A program made the translations under genes and the position numbers. A stretch of 64,000 nt of DNA from RGIG9608 sp045612365. GTDB taxonomy: Bacteria; Bacteroidota; Bacteroidia; Bacteroidales; Paludibacteraceae. Below the pieces are notes generated by a model, which was given only the letters and a program-made list of their open reading frames with translations, had not been told where the DNA came from and searched no databases. The stretch covers positions 139,424 through 203,423 of the forward strand of contig JAZKYY010000011.1 in NCBI GenBank assembly GCA_045612365.1, read 5' to 3'. Of this stretch, positions 17,029 to 25,568 are shown piece by piece. Positions within the stretch are counted from its first letter, which is position 1, and each line of letters starts with the position of its first letter.

Positions 17029-18075
17029 ATGGCTCAGATGAATTTTGGCGGTGTTATTGAAAATGTAGTAACTCGCGAAGAATTTCCATTGGAAAAAGCA
17101 CGTGAAGTGTTGAAAAATGAAACTATTGCTGTTATTGGATATGGAGTTCAAGGCCCTGGACAATCATTAAATCTACGCGACAATGGTTTTAATGTTATTG
17201 TAGGACAGCGCAAAGGCGGAAAAACTTGGGAAAAAGCAGTTGCTGATGGTTGGGTTCCTGGTGAAACTTTATTTGAAATAGAAGAAGCTTGTCAAAAAGC
17301 AACTATTATTCAATATCTTCTTTCTGATGCAGCACAAATAGAAGTTTGGCCACGTATCAAACCTTATTTGACTGCAGGAAAGGCTTTGTATTTCTCTCAC
17401 GGTTTTGGTATTACTTATAAGGAACGTACAGGAATTATTCCTCCTGAAGATATAGACGTAATTTTGGTTGCTCCAAAAGGATCTGGAACGTCTCTTCGTA
17501 GAATGTTTTTGCAAGGTAGAGGTTTGAACTCTTCTTATGCTATCTTCCAAGATGCAACAGGAAAAGCATTTGAACGCACAGTTGCTTTGGGTATTGGTGT
17601 AGGTTCTGGCTATTTGTTCGAAACTACATTCAAAAAAGAAGTTTATTCTGATTTGACAGGTGAGCGTGGTACTTTGATGGGTGCTATTCAAGGTTTGCTT
17701 TTGGCTCAATATGAAGTTTTGCGTGAAAATGGTCACGAACCTTCAGAAGCATTTAATGAAACAGTTGAAGAATTGACACAATCTTTGATGCCATTGTTTG
17801 CAGAAAACGGAATGGACTGGATGTATGCTAACTGCTCTACTACTGCACAACGTGGAGCTCTTGACTGGATGGGACCTTTCCACGATGCTACAAAACCTGT
17901 ATTTGAAAAGTTGTACGCAGAAGTAAAATGTGGAAACGAGGCTCAACGTTCTATTGACACAAATTCGAAACCTGATTATCGCGAAGGACTTGAAAAAGAA
18001 CTCAAAGAGCTTCGTGAAAGCGAGATGTGGCAAGCAGGAGCTGTTGTTCGCAAGTTGCGTCCTGAAAACAACTAA
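17029..18075 (+). CDS. ilvC: Ketol-acid reductoisomerase (NADP+)
   Basis: 348 residues. It carries out isomeroreduction of acetolactate/acetohydroxybutyrate in valine and isoleucine synthesis. The Rossmann motif GYGVQG is at 37-42, and the acidic metal-binding region DLTGERGTLMGAIQG and the later E...NETVEELTQSLMP follow. Length and the stretch NCSTTAQRGALDW match the Bacteroidota form rather than the 490-residue enterobacterial form. It stands alone with its own promoter and terminator; no ilvB/ilvN/ilvD is adjacent. Confidence 0.96.
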   Translation: MAQMNFGGVIENVVTREEFPLEKAREVLKNETIAVIGYGVQGPGQSLNLRDNGFNVIVGQRKGGKTWEKAVADGWVPGETLFEIEEACQKATIIQYLLSDAAQIEVWPRIKPYLTAGKALYFSHGFGITYKERTGIIPPEDIDVILVAPKGSGTSLRRMFLQGRGLNSSYAIFQDATGKAFERTVALGIGVGSGYLFETTFKKEVYSDLTGERGTLMGAIQGLLLAQYEVLRENGHEPSEAFNETVEELTQSLMPLFAENGMDWMYANCSTTAQRGALDWMGPFHDATKPVFEKLYAEVKCGNEAQRSIDTNSKPDYREGLEKELKELRESEMWQAGAVVRKLRPENN

Positions 18076-18102
18076 AATAATATTTGTTTAGTTTTAAAAT
18101 TT

Positions 18103-18146
18103 GGTTCAAGAAAACTTTAACTAGTCTCTTCTTGAACCTTTTTTAT
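18103..18146 (+). terminator. ilvC terminator
   Basis: GGTTCAAGAA (18103-18112) pairs with TTCTTGAACC (18129-18138), followed by TTTTTTATT. Confidence 0.85.
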
Positions 18147-18161
18147 TAATTCTCAAAAAAA

Positions 18162-19613
18162 ATGAAGAAATATATTTTATTGCCGTTTTTACCTCTTCTC
18201 TTTTTTTGTTTTAGCGCTTTTGCAGAAGAAACAGTTTCTCTACAAAACGACTCAATAAAACTAGTTAGTGATACAATTCCTGCAAAGAAAATCAAGAAAG
18301 GCTGGACATTTGGGGCATTGCCTAGTGTTGCTTTCGATGCCGATTTAGGTTTTCAAGGAGGTATTTTAGGAAATGTTTATTATTATGGCGATGGAAGCAT
18401 TTATCCTGAATACATTCATAACTTTTATGTAGAAGCTGCTTACACAACAAAACATTGTGGAATTTTTCGTTTCTTCTACGATTCTAAGTTTCTTATCCCT
18501 AATCATCGTTTAACAATTGATGCGTCTTATCTTCCCGATGCAATGTGTGATTTTTATGGTTTCAATGGTTATCAAAGCATTTACAATCAAAGTTGGCACA
18601 AGTGGAAAAAAGATCCGGCAAAAATGGATACAGAGGCATATAAATCAAGAGCTTTTTATAAATACAAACGTGATTTAATTCGTGTAGCGGGCGACCTTGA
18701 AGGTAATATTTCAGGACACTGGAAGTGGAATGTTGGCGTTGGAGTTTTGGGATATTTGCTTGATGAGGTTAATATTGAAATGCTCAATAAAGGCAAAAAA
18801 GATGAAAGCAAAAAACTGCCAGACATTGATGGATTGTATCAAAAATATATTAATTGGGGATTGATTGGCGAAAATGAACAAAACGGAGGTTGGCATCCCT
18901 ACGTGCATGCAGGTTTTACCTACGATAGTCGTGACAAACGAGCAAATCCTTCTCGTGGAATTTACACCGATGTGTTTTTGAGTTATTCTGCAGCATTCAA
19001 TTCCAAGACGTTTGGCAATCAAGCAGAATACAATAATCTACGTTTCAATTTCAACTTCCGTCACTATGTACCTATTTATAAAGACCGAGTAACTTTTGCT
19101 TATCGCATAGGAACACAAAATCTTTTGGCCGGAAAATCGCCATTCTACGCAAATACTTATCTGCAAACATTGTTCCTTCAACGTGTTCTTTACGAAGGAC
19201 TTGGAGGAGGAAACTCATTACGTGGTATAATGCGAAATAGAATCAATGCCGACGGATATTTGTTTGCGAACATCGAGTTCAGAGCAAAAATTTGCCACTT
19301 TGATATTGGCAAACAACATTTCTACATCGGCGTGAATCCATTTTTCGATTTTGGTATGATTACTCAGGGAATTGACCTTGGAGACGTAGAAGAATTGAAA
19401 TCGAAAATTGTTGCTAGTGGAGATGACCCCAAGGATTATTTCAACTTTGACCAGAAAGCGCTGTACCGTCCACACATGTCGGCTGGATTGGGGTTAAAAA
19501 TTGCAATGAACGAAAATTTCATTCTTTCGGTTGATTGGGCTGCAGCTCTAGATAAAGATAAACAAGATGGAAAACTTAGCAATTTCTACATCAAGATGGG
19601 ATATTTGTTCTAA
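18162..19613 (+). CDS. Omp85-type (BamA/TamA C-terminal) outer-membrane barrel protein
   Basis: 483 residues with signal peptide MKKYILLPFLPLLFFCFSAFA. Residues from about 245 on resemble the bacterial surface antigen (D15) barrel: FTYDSRDKRANPSRGIYTDVFLSYS, then GLGGGNSLRGIMRNRI, which corresponds to the conserved loop 6 (V)RGF region, and a C-terminal aromatic strand FYIKMGYLF. There are no POTRA domains, so it is not BamA itself. It could be a lipase- or toxin-translocating barrel or a general Omp85 relative; the substrate is unknown. A perfect terminator follows. Confidence 0.8.
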   Translation: MKKYILLPFLPLLFFCFSAFAEETVSLQNDSIKLVSDTIPAKKIKKGWTFGALPSVAFDADLGFQGGILGNVYYYGDGSIYPEYIHNFYVEAAYTTKHCGIFRFFYDSKFLIPNHRLTIDASYLPDAMCDFYGFNGYQSIYNQSWHKWKKDPAKMDTEAYKSRAFYKYKRDLIRVAGDLEGNISGHWKWNVGVGVLGYLLDEVNIEMLNKGKKDESKKLPDIDGLYQKYINWGLIGENEQNGGWHPYVHAGFTYDSRDKRANPSRGIYTDVFLSYSAAFNSKTFGNQAEYNNLRFNFNFRHYVPIYKDRVTFAYRIGTQNLLAGKSPFYANTYLQTLFLQRVLYEGLGGGNSLRGIMRNRINADGYLFANIEFRAKICHFDIGKQHFYIGVNPFFDFGMITQGIDLGDVEELKSKIVASGDDPKDYFNFDQKALYRPHMSAGLGLKIAMNENFILSVDWAAALDKDKQDGKLSNFYIKMGYLF

Positions 19614-19624
19614 ATAAGAACTAA

Positions 19625-19649
19625 CGAAAAAGGGAAGCTCCCTTTTTCG
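19625..19649. terminator. Bidirectional terminator
   Basis: CGAAAAAGGGA (19625-19635) and TCCCTTTTTCG (19639-19649) pair perfectly around a 3-nt loop; A/T runs on both sides allow it to serve the barrel gene (plus) and tdk (minus). Confidence 0.85.
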
Positions 19650-19723
19650 TTTCTGTTTTTATTAAGTTTATTTTTCAACTTAAGCAGAATATTTATTCTT
19701 TTGTAATAAGAACGCTCATTTTT

Positions 19724-20299
19724 CTACTTAATTTTGCTAAAGCAATGTCTGCAAATAGGTTCGTATTCTCCTTTTTCGCCTAACAAAACTTGTTTTTCTT
19801 GATCTACAAGTCGATGAGAAACGTAAGCAGGTTCGCCACAACGCACACAAATGGCATGAACCTTTGTAACATCGTCTGCAATTGCCATCAAGGCTGGCAT
19901 TGGACCAAAAGGATTCCCTCTAAAATCCATATCCAAACCTGCCACAATCACTCTAAATCCCTGATTTGCCAGCGAGTTACAAACTTCCACAATTCCTTCG
20001 TCAAAAAACTGAGCTTCATCTATTCCTATTACATCTACCTCACCCGTCATCAACAATATGTTTTGCGAACTATCTACTGGAGTTGAAGATATTGCGTTTT
20101 GGTCATGAGAAACTACCTCATTTTCCGAATAACGAGTATCAATGGTTGGCTTAAAAATTTCCACGCGTTGTTTAGCTATTTTTGCACGTTTCAACCGACG
20201 AATAAGTTCTTCTGTTTTTCCTGAAAACATTGACCCGCAAATTACCTCAATGCTTCCTCTTTTTTCTGCCGAATGAATTTTGGATTCGAAAAAGTTCAT
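19724..20299 (-). CDS. tdk: Thymidine kinase
   Basis: 191 residues, type II thymidine kinase. It phosphorylates deoxythymidine in the salvage pathway. P-loop GSMFSGKT (22-29), catalytic Glu in IDEAQFF (Glu95), and the zinc-binding pairs CVRCG and CRHC near the C-terminus are all visible. It is divergently transcribed from the acidic hypothetical gene; the two -7 elements abut at 20346-20361. Confidence 0.97.
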   Translation of the reverse strand: MNFFESKIHSAEKRGSIEVICGSMFSGKTEELIRRLKRAKIAKQRVEIFKPTIDTRYSENEVVSHDQNAISSTPVDSSQNILLMTGEVDVIGIDEAQFFDEGIVEVCNSLANQGFRVIVAGLDMDFRGNPFGPMPALMAIADDVTKVHAICVRCGEPAYVSHRLVDQEKQVLLGEKGEYEPICRHCFSKIK

Positions 20300-20345
20300 C
20301 GTTTTTTTTGATTTATAAAAAGTAAAAAATAAATGTTCTTTTTGC

Positions 20346-20361
20346 TATTTTTGCAAAAGTA
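20346..20361. promoter_or_regulatory. Abutting divergent -7 elements (tdk and 20398 gene)
   Basis: TATTTTTG on the plus strand (20346-20353) is followed without a gap by CAAAAGTA (20354-20361), which is TACTTTTG on the minus strand. The plus element serves the gene at 20398, the minus element serves tdk at 20299. The two start sites would cross, so polymerase should be able to occupy only one at a time. Confidence 0.65.
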
Positions 20362-20397
20362 GTAAAAATGAAATCAAAACTATAAATCCAAATTATA

Positions 20398-21138
20398 ATG
20401 AACAAAGAATTATTGATTACTCTAATCAAAAAAGATGTCAGCGAACTTGGAATTGTTCTTGAAGGTTTGCTAGAAAACAATAATTTACCTAAGTCTATTC
20501 TTAAACTTTCTATAGACAAAGCAGAAAACATTGCTCTTTGCCTCAAACAACTATTAGATGACGATAATCAAATCATTCAAAACCAACAATCTATAAAAGA
20601 AGTTATTTCTCAAACAGCGGAAAATAGTTCGAAGAAAGAGGTCGAAGTTGAGGAAGTGGTTGAAATAGAGTTAGAAGCAAAACAAGAAGAAATAGTTGTA
20701 GAAGAAAAAACAGAAGAGGTTTCTATTACTCAAGATGTGGAAACAGAAGAAGTTGCAATAGAAGAAAATCAGCCAATAACTATTGATACAGAAAAAACTG
20801 CAGAAGAAACAAAAGTGCTTACCGTAGCTGAATCTGTGCAGATTGACGTTTCGCTCAACGAAAAGTTACAAAAAGAAGATACGACACTCGGGAACATCAT
20901 CTCTTCTCAAAAAATTGAAGATTTGAAACAAGCTATAAGCATTGGCGATAGATTCCGTTTTCAGCGTGAACTTTTTGGTGGAAATGGAGAACTGATGAAC
21001 AAAACTATTGCTGACCTAAACAATGCTTCATCTCTTGAAAAAGCATTGAGTTACGTTGCCGAAAATTTTAAGTGGAACAGCGAAGACGAGAACGTAAAAG
21101 ACTTTTTGAATCTTTTGGAACGCAAATTTATCGATTAA
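20398..21138 (+). CDS. Acidic hypothetical protein
   Basis: 246 residues. Residues 1-70 are helical (MNKELLITLIKKDVSELGIVL). Residues about 75-145 are a low-complexity Glu/Val-rich linker (runs such as EVEEVVEIELEAKQEE). Residues about 160-246 form a second conserved-looking helical domain (GNIISSQKIEDLKQAISIGDRFRFQRELF). No signal peptide or membrane helix, so probably cytoplasmic. It precedes rsmI by 7 bp, which suggests one operon with rsmI and pnuC. Function not assigned. Confidence 0.75.
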   Translation: MNKELLITLIKKDVSELGIVLEGLLENNNLPKSILKLSIDKAENIALCLKQLLDDDNQIIQNQQSIKEVISQTAENSSKKEVEVEEVVEIELEAKQEEIVVEEKTEEVSITQDVETEEVAIEENQPITIDTEKTAEETKVLTVAESVQIDVSLNEKLQKEDTTLGNIISSQKIEDLKQAISIGDRFRFQRELFGGNGELMNKTIADLNNASSLEKALSYVAENFKWNSEDENVKDFLNLLERKFID

Positions 21139-21145
21139 GAAAAAA

Positions 21146-21823
21146 ATGGGAAAACTCTACCTCATTCCTACTCCTATTGGTAATCTAGAAGACATCACAT
21201 TCCGTGCTTTGCGTTTACTCAAAGAAGTTGATGTTGTACTAGCGGAAGATACGCGAACTACTGGTTTCTTGATGAAACATTTTGAGATAAAAACACCTAT
21301 GATTTCGCATCATAAGTTTAACGAACATAAAACTTTAGAAAAAGTTGTTGATCGAATTCTAAACGGAGAAACTATGGCTTTGGTTTCCGATGCTGGAACT
21401 CCTGCAATTTCCGATCCGGGTTTTTTACTAGTTCGTGCTTGTGCCGCTCAAGGTATTGAGGTTGAAACCCTGCCAGGAGCAACTGCTTTTGTGCCTGCGC
21501 TTGTCAATTCTGGACTTCCTTGCGATAGATTTTGTTTCGAAGGTTTTTTGCCTCAAAAAAAAGGACGACAAACAAAACTATTGCAACTCTCCACCGAGCA
21601 ACGTACAATGATTTTCTACGAATCTCCTTTCAGGTTAGCAAAAACTTTGCAACAATTTGCCGAAGCATTTGGAGGAGAACGTAGAGCCTCTGTTTCGCGA
21701 GAAATATCTAAACTACACGAGGAAACACAGCGAGGAACACTTAACGAACTTCATGCACACTACTGCGAACATGAGCCCAAAGGCGAAATTGTAATTGTGG
21801 TAGAAGGTGCTTCCGAAAAATAA
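21146..21823 (+). CDS. rsmI: 16S rRNA (cytidine1402-2'-O)-methyltransferase
   Basis: 225 residues, SAM-dependent tetrapyrrole-methylase fold. It 2'-O-methylates C1402, the same nucleotide that RsmH (at the left edge) N4-methylates. Motifs: LYLIPTPIGNLEDIT at the N-terminus, VVLAEDTRTTG, VSDAGTPAISDPG and the C-terminal GEIVIVVEG. Five bp separate it from pnuC. Confidence 0.96.
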   Translation: MGKLYLIPTPIGNLEDITFRALRLLKEVDVVLAEDTRTTGFLMKHFEIKTPMISHHKFNEHKTLEKVVDRILNGETMALVSDAGTPAISDPGFLLVRACAAQGIEVETLPGATAFVPALVNSGLPCDRFCFEGFLPQKKGRQTKLLQLSTEQRTMIFYESPFRLAKTLQQFAEAFGGERRASVSREISKLHEETQRGTLNELHAHYCEHEPKGEIVIVVEGASEK

Positions 21824-21828
21824 AAAGA

Positions 21829-22476
21829 ATGTCCTTTTTTGATATCAATAATATTTTAGTAACCATTTGGGGTTACAAGATTTGCTATTTGGAACTCATT
21901 GGTTTCATTAGTGGATTTTTGGCCATTTTTTTAGCCAATCGGGGCAATGTGTATACATTTTGGATTGGGATAATAAATTGCATTTGCTATTTCGGAATCT
22001 TTTGGCAACAACATCTGTATTCGATGACTATTCTACAAACCATTTTCATCGGTATAAACATCTATGGCATTTGGCGTTGGAATTTCCCTGAAAAACAAGA
22101 AAAAAACAATCAGAACAAACTAAAAATCACCACACTGCAACGCAAAGAAGTTATTGGATATTCTATAGCAATTCTTATTACAGGAATAATTTGGGGATAC
22201 GTGGTACTTAATCTTTCGAGACGCTTTCCTGTTTTCTTTGCTTTACCTCCTTACCCTTTCATCGACGCCATTTTGCTTACATCGAACATTGTGGGGCAAC
22301 TATGGCTTGCTCAGAAAAAAATCGAAAACTGGATTCTTTGGATTATTATAAACGCAGCAAGTATTGTTTTGTGGTTATCATTGGATATGAAATTGACTGC
22401 GTTTTTGTATCTTTGCTATCTCCTTATTGCCATCGATGCTCTGCATGGTTGGAAGAAGGAATTAAAAACACAATAA
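21829..22476 (+). CDS. pnuC: PnuC-family vitamin-precursor transporter
   Basis: 215 residues with about seven membrane helices. The family signature IYGIWRWNFPEK follows the third helix. PnuC proteins move nicotinamide riboside by facilitated diffusion; relatives in Bacteroidota (PnuT) carry thiamine. The gene lacks the TPP riboswitch and thiamine-pyrophosphokinase neighbour that usually mark PnuT, so the nicotinamide riboside role is slightly favoured. It ends 10 bp before sufC. Confidence 0.88.
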   Translation: MSFFDINNILVTIWGYKICYLELIGFISGFLAIFLANRGNVYTFWIGIINCICYFGIFWQQHLYSMTILQTIFIGINIYGIWRWNFPEKQEKNNQNKLKITTLQRKEVIGYSIAILITGIIWGYVVLNLSRRFPVFFALPPYPFIDAILLTSNIVGQLWLAQKKIENWILWIIINAASIVLWLSLDMKLTAFLYLCYLLIAIDALHGWKKELKTQ

Positions 22477-22486
22477 AACAACTAAT

Positions 22487-23236
22487 ATGCTTAAGATCAG
22501 AAATCTACATGCAGAAATTGCAGGTAAAAAAATACTCAAAGGACTTGATTTGGAAATCAATGCTGGTGAAGTTCATGCCATAATGGGGCCAAACGGAGCC
22601 GGAAAATCAACACTTTCGTCGGTGCTTGCTGGGCACCCTGCTTACAAAGTAACGGAGGGAGAAGTTATTTTCAATGGAAAAAAATTGTTGGAACTTTCAC
22701 CTGAGCAACGTTCATGCGAAGGTTTGTTCTTAAGTTTTCAGTACCCAATAGAAATTCCGGGAGTGAGTATGGTCAATTTTATGCGTGCGGCAGTCAACGA
22801 GCATCGCAAGTACAAACAACTTCCTGTGCTTTCTTCAACAGATTTTTTGCGATTGATGAGGGAGAAAAAGGAATTTGTTGAGATGGATAGTAAACTCACA
22901 AATCGTTCTGTAAACGAGGGCTTTTCTGGTGGAGAGAAAAAACGCAATGAAATTTTTCAGATGGCAATGCTTGAGCCAAAACTTTCTATTTTGGACGAAA
23001 CTGATTCTGGACTCGACATCGACGCACTCCGAATAGTGGCAAATGGTGTAAACAAGCTTAAAAAGCCCGAAAATGCTAGCATTGTAATCACTCACTACCA
23101 ACGCTTGTTAGACTACATTGTTCCTGATTTTGTGCATATTTTGTACAATGGAAAAATTGTAAAAACAGGCACCAAAGAACTTGTTCTTGAGCTAGAAGAA
23201 AAAGGCTACGACTGGATAAAACAAGAAAACGAATGA
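22487..23236 (+). CDS. sufC: Fe-S cluster assembly ATPase SufC
   Basis: 249 residues. ABC-type ATPase of the SUF scaffold complex. Walker A GPNGAGKST (34-42), Q-loop LSFQYP, signature FSGGEKKRNE and Walker B LSILDETDSGLD are all present. It overlaps sufD by 4 bp (ATGA). The usual upstream sufB is absent: pnuC occupies that place. Confidence 0.97.
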   Translation: MLKIRNLHAEIAGKKILKGLDLEINAGEVHAIMGPNGAGKSTLSSVLAGHPAYKVTEGEVIFNGKKLLELSPEQRSCEGLFLSFQYPIEIPGVSMVNFMRAAVNEHRKYKQLPVLSSTDFLRLMREKKEFVEMDSKLTNRSVNEGFSGGEKKRNEIFQMAMLEPKLSILDETDSGLDIDALRIVANGVNKLKKPENASIVITHYQRLLDYIVPDFVHILYNGKIVKTGTKELVLELEEKGYDWIKQENE

Positions 23237-24567
23237 AAATAGAACAACAATATATCGATTTCTTCAACGAACAAAAATCTCTTTTGTTTGCCAATTCCGA
23301 TTCTATTTCAAATTCGTTCAGAGAGGAGGCATTTGCCGATTTTTGTCGACTCGGTTTCCCTACAAAGAAAACGGAACTTTATCGTTTTTCCGAGATTGAT
23401 AAAAATTTTGATCACGAGTTTGGCATCAATCTCAATCGACTATCGCAAAACACCAACCTCTCGCACTTCAATTGTGAAGTTCCGAATGTTTCTAAATATA
23501 CATTCTACGTTGAAAATGACATTTTCATTAATCCTCAACCAGATGTAAAGCTTCCCCAAGGAGTTGTTATTTGCAGTTTGCGCGAAGCTGCCGCAAAGCA
23601 TCCCGATCTTGTTCGCTCACATCTATGCAAACTTGTTGATGCCAAGAAAGATGGTTTGCAAGCATTCAATTTGGCATTTGCTCAAGATGGCTTCTTTATC
23701 TATATTCCTAAAAATGTGATAATGGAAGAACCTATTCAAATCATCAACATAATGAATGGGAATGTGGATTATATGGCAAATTCGCACAACTTGGTTATAC
23801 TCGACCAAGGTGCGAGAGCGCAACTTGTAGTTTGTGACCATAGCATTGGTGTACATCGCTATTTAGCCAACAGAGTTACCGAAGTTTTTGTGAAAGAAAA
23901 TGCCGCTTACGATCATTATAAAATAGAAAGTACAAGCAAAAATACCACAAACATTTCTACTCTTTTGGTCAATCAGAAAGCCAACTCGGCTACCGTAGCC
24001 AACGTAATCACTTTGCATGGAGGCATCACTCGCAACAATATAAAAATTGATCTTACAGAAAAAAATGCACAAACCACACTTTGTGGAATGGCTATTGAAA
24101 ACGACGAGCAAAAGGTTGATAACTACACGTTTATCAACCATCAGTCGGGCGAAACTTTGAGCAAAGAACTTTTCAAATACATTTTGGATAATAATGCAAA
24201 AGGAGGATTTTTGGGAAGAATTTTGGTGCAAAAAGATGCGCAAAAAATAGAGGCCTATCAAACCAATAGAAACCTATGCCTTACCTCTTCGGCACACATA
24301 CAAACCAAACCGCAACTCGAGATTTATGCCGACGATGTAAAATGTTCGCATGGGGCAACCGTTGGACAACTCGACGATGCAGCACTTTTCTATCTCCGCT
24401 CAAGAGGAATTGCCGAAAAAGAAGCCAAACTTCTGCTTATGTCTGCTTTTGTTGGCGACGTAATAGAGCACATCCGTATTCCTTCTCTCAAAGACAGAAT
24501 AAAAATTCTTGTTGAAAACACTCTCAAAGGACAACAAAAAAACTGCCACGGTTGCAAAATTTGTTAA
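23233..24567 (+). CDS. sufD: Fe-S cluster assembly protein SufD
   Basis: 444 residues. SufD partners SufB and SufC in the scaffold that builds Fe-S clusters. The right-handed beta-helix core and the C-terminal stretch LEIYADDVKCSHGATVGQLDDAALFYLRSRGI are characteristic (ShG motif with the conserved histidine). The C-terminus ends with an additional cysteine-rich tail (NCHGCKIC). No sufS or sufU follows; the gene ends the block before the accessory island. Confidence 0.96.
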   Translation: MKIEQQYIDFFNEQKSLLFANSDSISNSFREEAFADFCRLGFPTKKTELYRFSEIDKNFDHEFGINLNRLSQNTNLSHFNCEVPNVSKYTFYVENDIFINPQPDVKLPQGVVICSLREAAAKHPDLVRSHLCKLVDAKKDGLQAFNLAFAQDGFFIYIPKNVIMEEPIQIINIMNGNVDYMANSHNLVILDQGARAQLVVCDHSIGVHRYLANRVTEVFVKENAAYDHYKIESTSKNTTNISTLLVNQKANSATVANVITLHGGITRNNIKIDLTEKNAQTTLCGMAIENDEQKVDNYTFINHQSGETLSKELFKYILDNNAKGGFLGRILVQKDAQKIEAYQTNRNLCLTSSAHIQTKPQLEIYADDVKCSHGATVGQLDDAALFYLRSRGIAEKEAKLLLMSAFVGDVIEHIRIPSLKDRIKILVENTLKGQQKNCHGCKIC

Positions 24568-24613
24568 GGATTGATTTTATTTACTTAATTCGACAAGAAT
24601 ACATAACATTTTT

Positions 24614-24666
24614 TTAACTTTGTCTCTGCTCTGCGATAGCGATTGCAGGACAAGGTTAATTTTTTA
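24614..24666 (+). terminator. Long hairpin after sufD, overlapping a -7-like element
   Basis: TTAACTTTGTC (24614-24624) pairs with GACAAGGTTAA (24649-24659), 11 bp with one G-T pair, followed by TTTTTT. This is a good terminator for sufC-sufD. The left arm also contains TAACTTTG (24615-24622), an exact TAnnTTTG match, so it could instead or additionally be the promoter of the RNA candidate downstream. Confidence 0.55.
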
Positions 24667-24672
24667 ATTTTT

Positions 24673-24852
24673 GAGCTTTACGCTCTTATTCTCAGTTTCG
24701 TAAAATCTGGAAAATTTTAACTACACGAGAATAAGTTATGCAAAGAAGTTCACGCTTTCGGGCGTGAGTTGTTTCGTGCTTATTTGTGTAAATGGTTTTC
24801 CAGAGCCTTCGAAACTAAATAAGTAAAAACGAAAACAGCGAACGCTTTTTTT
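24673..24852 (+). ncRNA. Candidate rod-shaped structured RNA (6S-like shape), unidentified
   Basis: Nested complementary segments form a long imperfect hairpin: CTTATT 24685-24690 / AATAAG 24818-24823; AGTTTCG 24694-24700 / CGAAACT 24810-24816; CTGGAAAA 24707-24714 / TTTTCCAG 24796-24803; TACAC 24722-24726 / GTGTA 24786-24790; AATAAG 24730-24735 / CTTATT 24779-24784; TCACGC 24750-24755 / GCGTGA 24762-24767. CTTATTCTC (24685-24693) can instead pair perfectly with GAGAATAAG (24727-24735), so the RNA is potentially bistable. A rod with internal loops resembles 6S RNA in outline, but it could equally be a leader of the operon starting at 24910. Confidence 0.45.
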
Positions 24853-24909
24853 GTGTTCAAAACTAAAAATAGAATTAAGAAAAGTTTAACTAAATAAAAG
24901 TTTATAAAA

Positions 24910-25542
24910 ATGGAAACAAAAATTAATAATCAAAAAAACGAAAGTGTTAACTCTGAGTTACCTCCAGTACCTGAAGCGAAAGTAAATAAATTGGAACTAA
25001 ATGGTTTTGTAAAAGCACTATTTATATTTCATATTCTTATTGGAGTAATAAGTATTTTTCTAAATCCAAGCCCATGGAGTTTTTTTATACACGGCTTATT
25101 TATTCTGGGTAGTATTGGAATGTTAGAAAAGAAACGATGGGGTATATTTGTTTCTTATATATTTTGGCTAATTACTCTAATTTTTAATATAGGAGTCTTA
25201 AAATATGACACATTGAATTCTGACGAACTATATATCTTTTGTTACTTTATTGGTTATATACTTTTCTTTAGTGGTATGTTATGTATACGGAAAAATGGCT
25301 ATTCTGCATGGACCACTATTTGGAAGAATGGTTCTTTATCAGGAATATATCATAAAGAGATTGAAATTGAAAATGATGCCGAAGAAACGAAAGAGAATGA
25401 TTTATTTAATGATGATATTAATGAACAAGAAATAAATCTTAATCATTGGCAGAAATATTGGTTTGTATATATAGCAATTTTATCATTGATAATCGTAACA
25501 GCATTGTGTTTTTATTCAGTTTTTAAATACCAATCTTTATAA
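24910..25542 (+). CDS. Hypothetical multi-pass membrane protein
   Basis: 210 residues, AT-rich codons unlike the flanking core genes. A Glu/Pro-rich N-terminal tail (about 30 residues) precedes four closely spaced membrane helices (FVKALFIFHILIGVISIFL, FFIHGLFILGSIGML, GIFVSYIFWLITLIFNIGVL, FCYFIGYILFFSGML), then an acidic cytoplasmic-looking segment and a final helix (WFVYIAILSLIIVTALCFY). First gene of a three-gene unit: 26 bp separate it from the secreted-protein gene. I recognise no named family. Confidence 0.7.
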   Translation: METKINNQKNESVNSELPPVPEAKVNKLELNGFVKALFIFHILIGVISIFLNPSPWSFFIHGLFILGSIGMLEKKRWGIFVSYIFWLITLIFNIGVLKYDTLNSDELYIFCYFIGYILFFSGMLCIRKNGYSAWTTIWKNGSLSGIYHKEIEIENDAEETKENDLFNDDINEQEINLNHWQKYWFVYIAILSLIIVTALCFYSVFKYQSL

Positions 25543-25568
25543 ATAGGGAAAATATCTTATAAATAAAT

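Larger units (their letters stand above)
24568..24909. other. Non-coding region holding hairpin and structured-RNA candidate
   Basis: No protein gene. It contains an 11-bp inverted repeat that may end the suf transcript (24614-24659), a small GAGC-TTTAC-GCTC hairpin (24673-24685), a long rod-like fold (24685-24823), and a weak hairpin plus T7 run (24831-24852). Confidence 0.7.

Noticed and set aside
21824..21828. TPP riboswitch expected before a thiamine-type pnuC
   Set aside because: Only 5 bp separate rsmI and pnuC, leaving no room for one.
24673..24852. Retron msr-msd or tmRNA interpretation of the rod-shaped RNA
   Set aside because: No reverse transcriptase gene follows, and there is no tRNA-like end pairing or tag-peptide frame.
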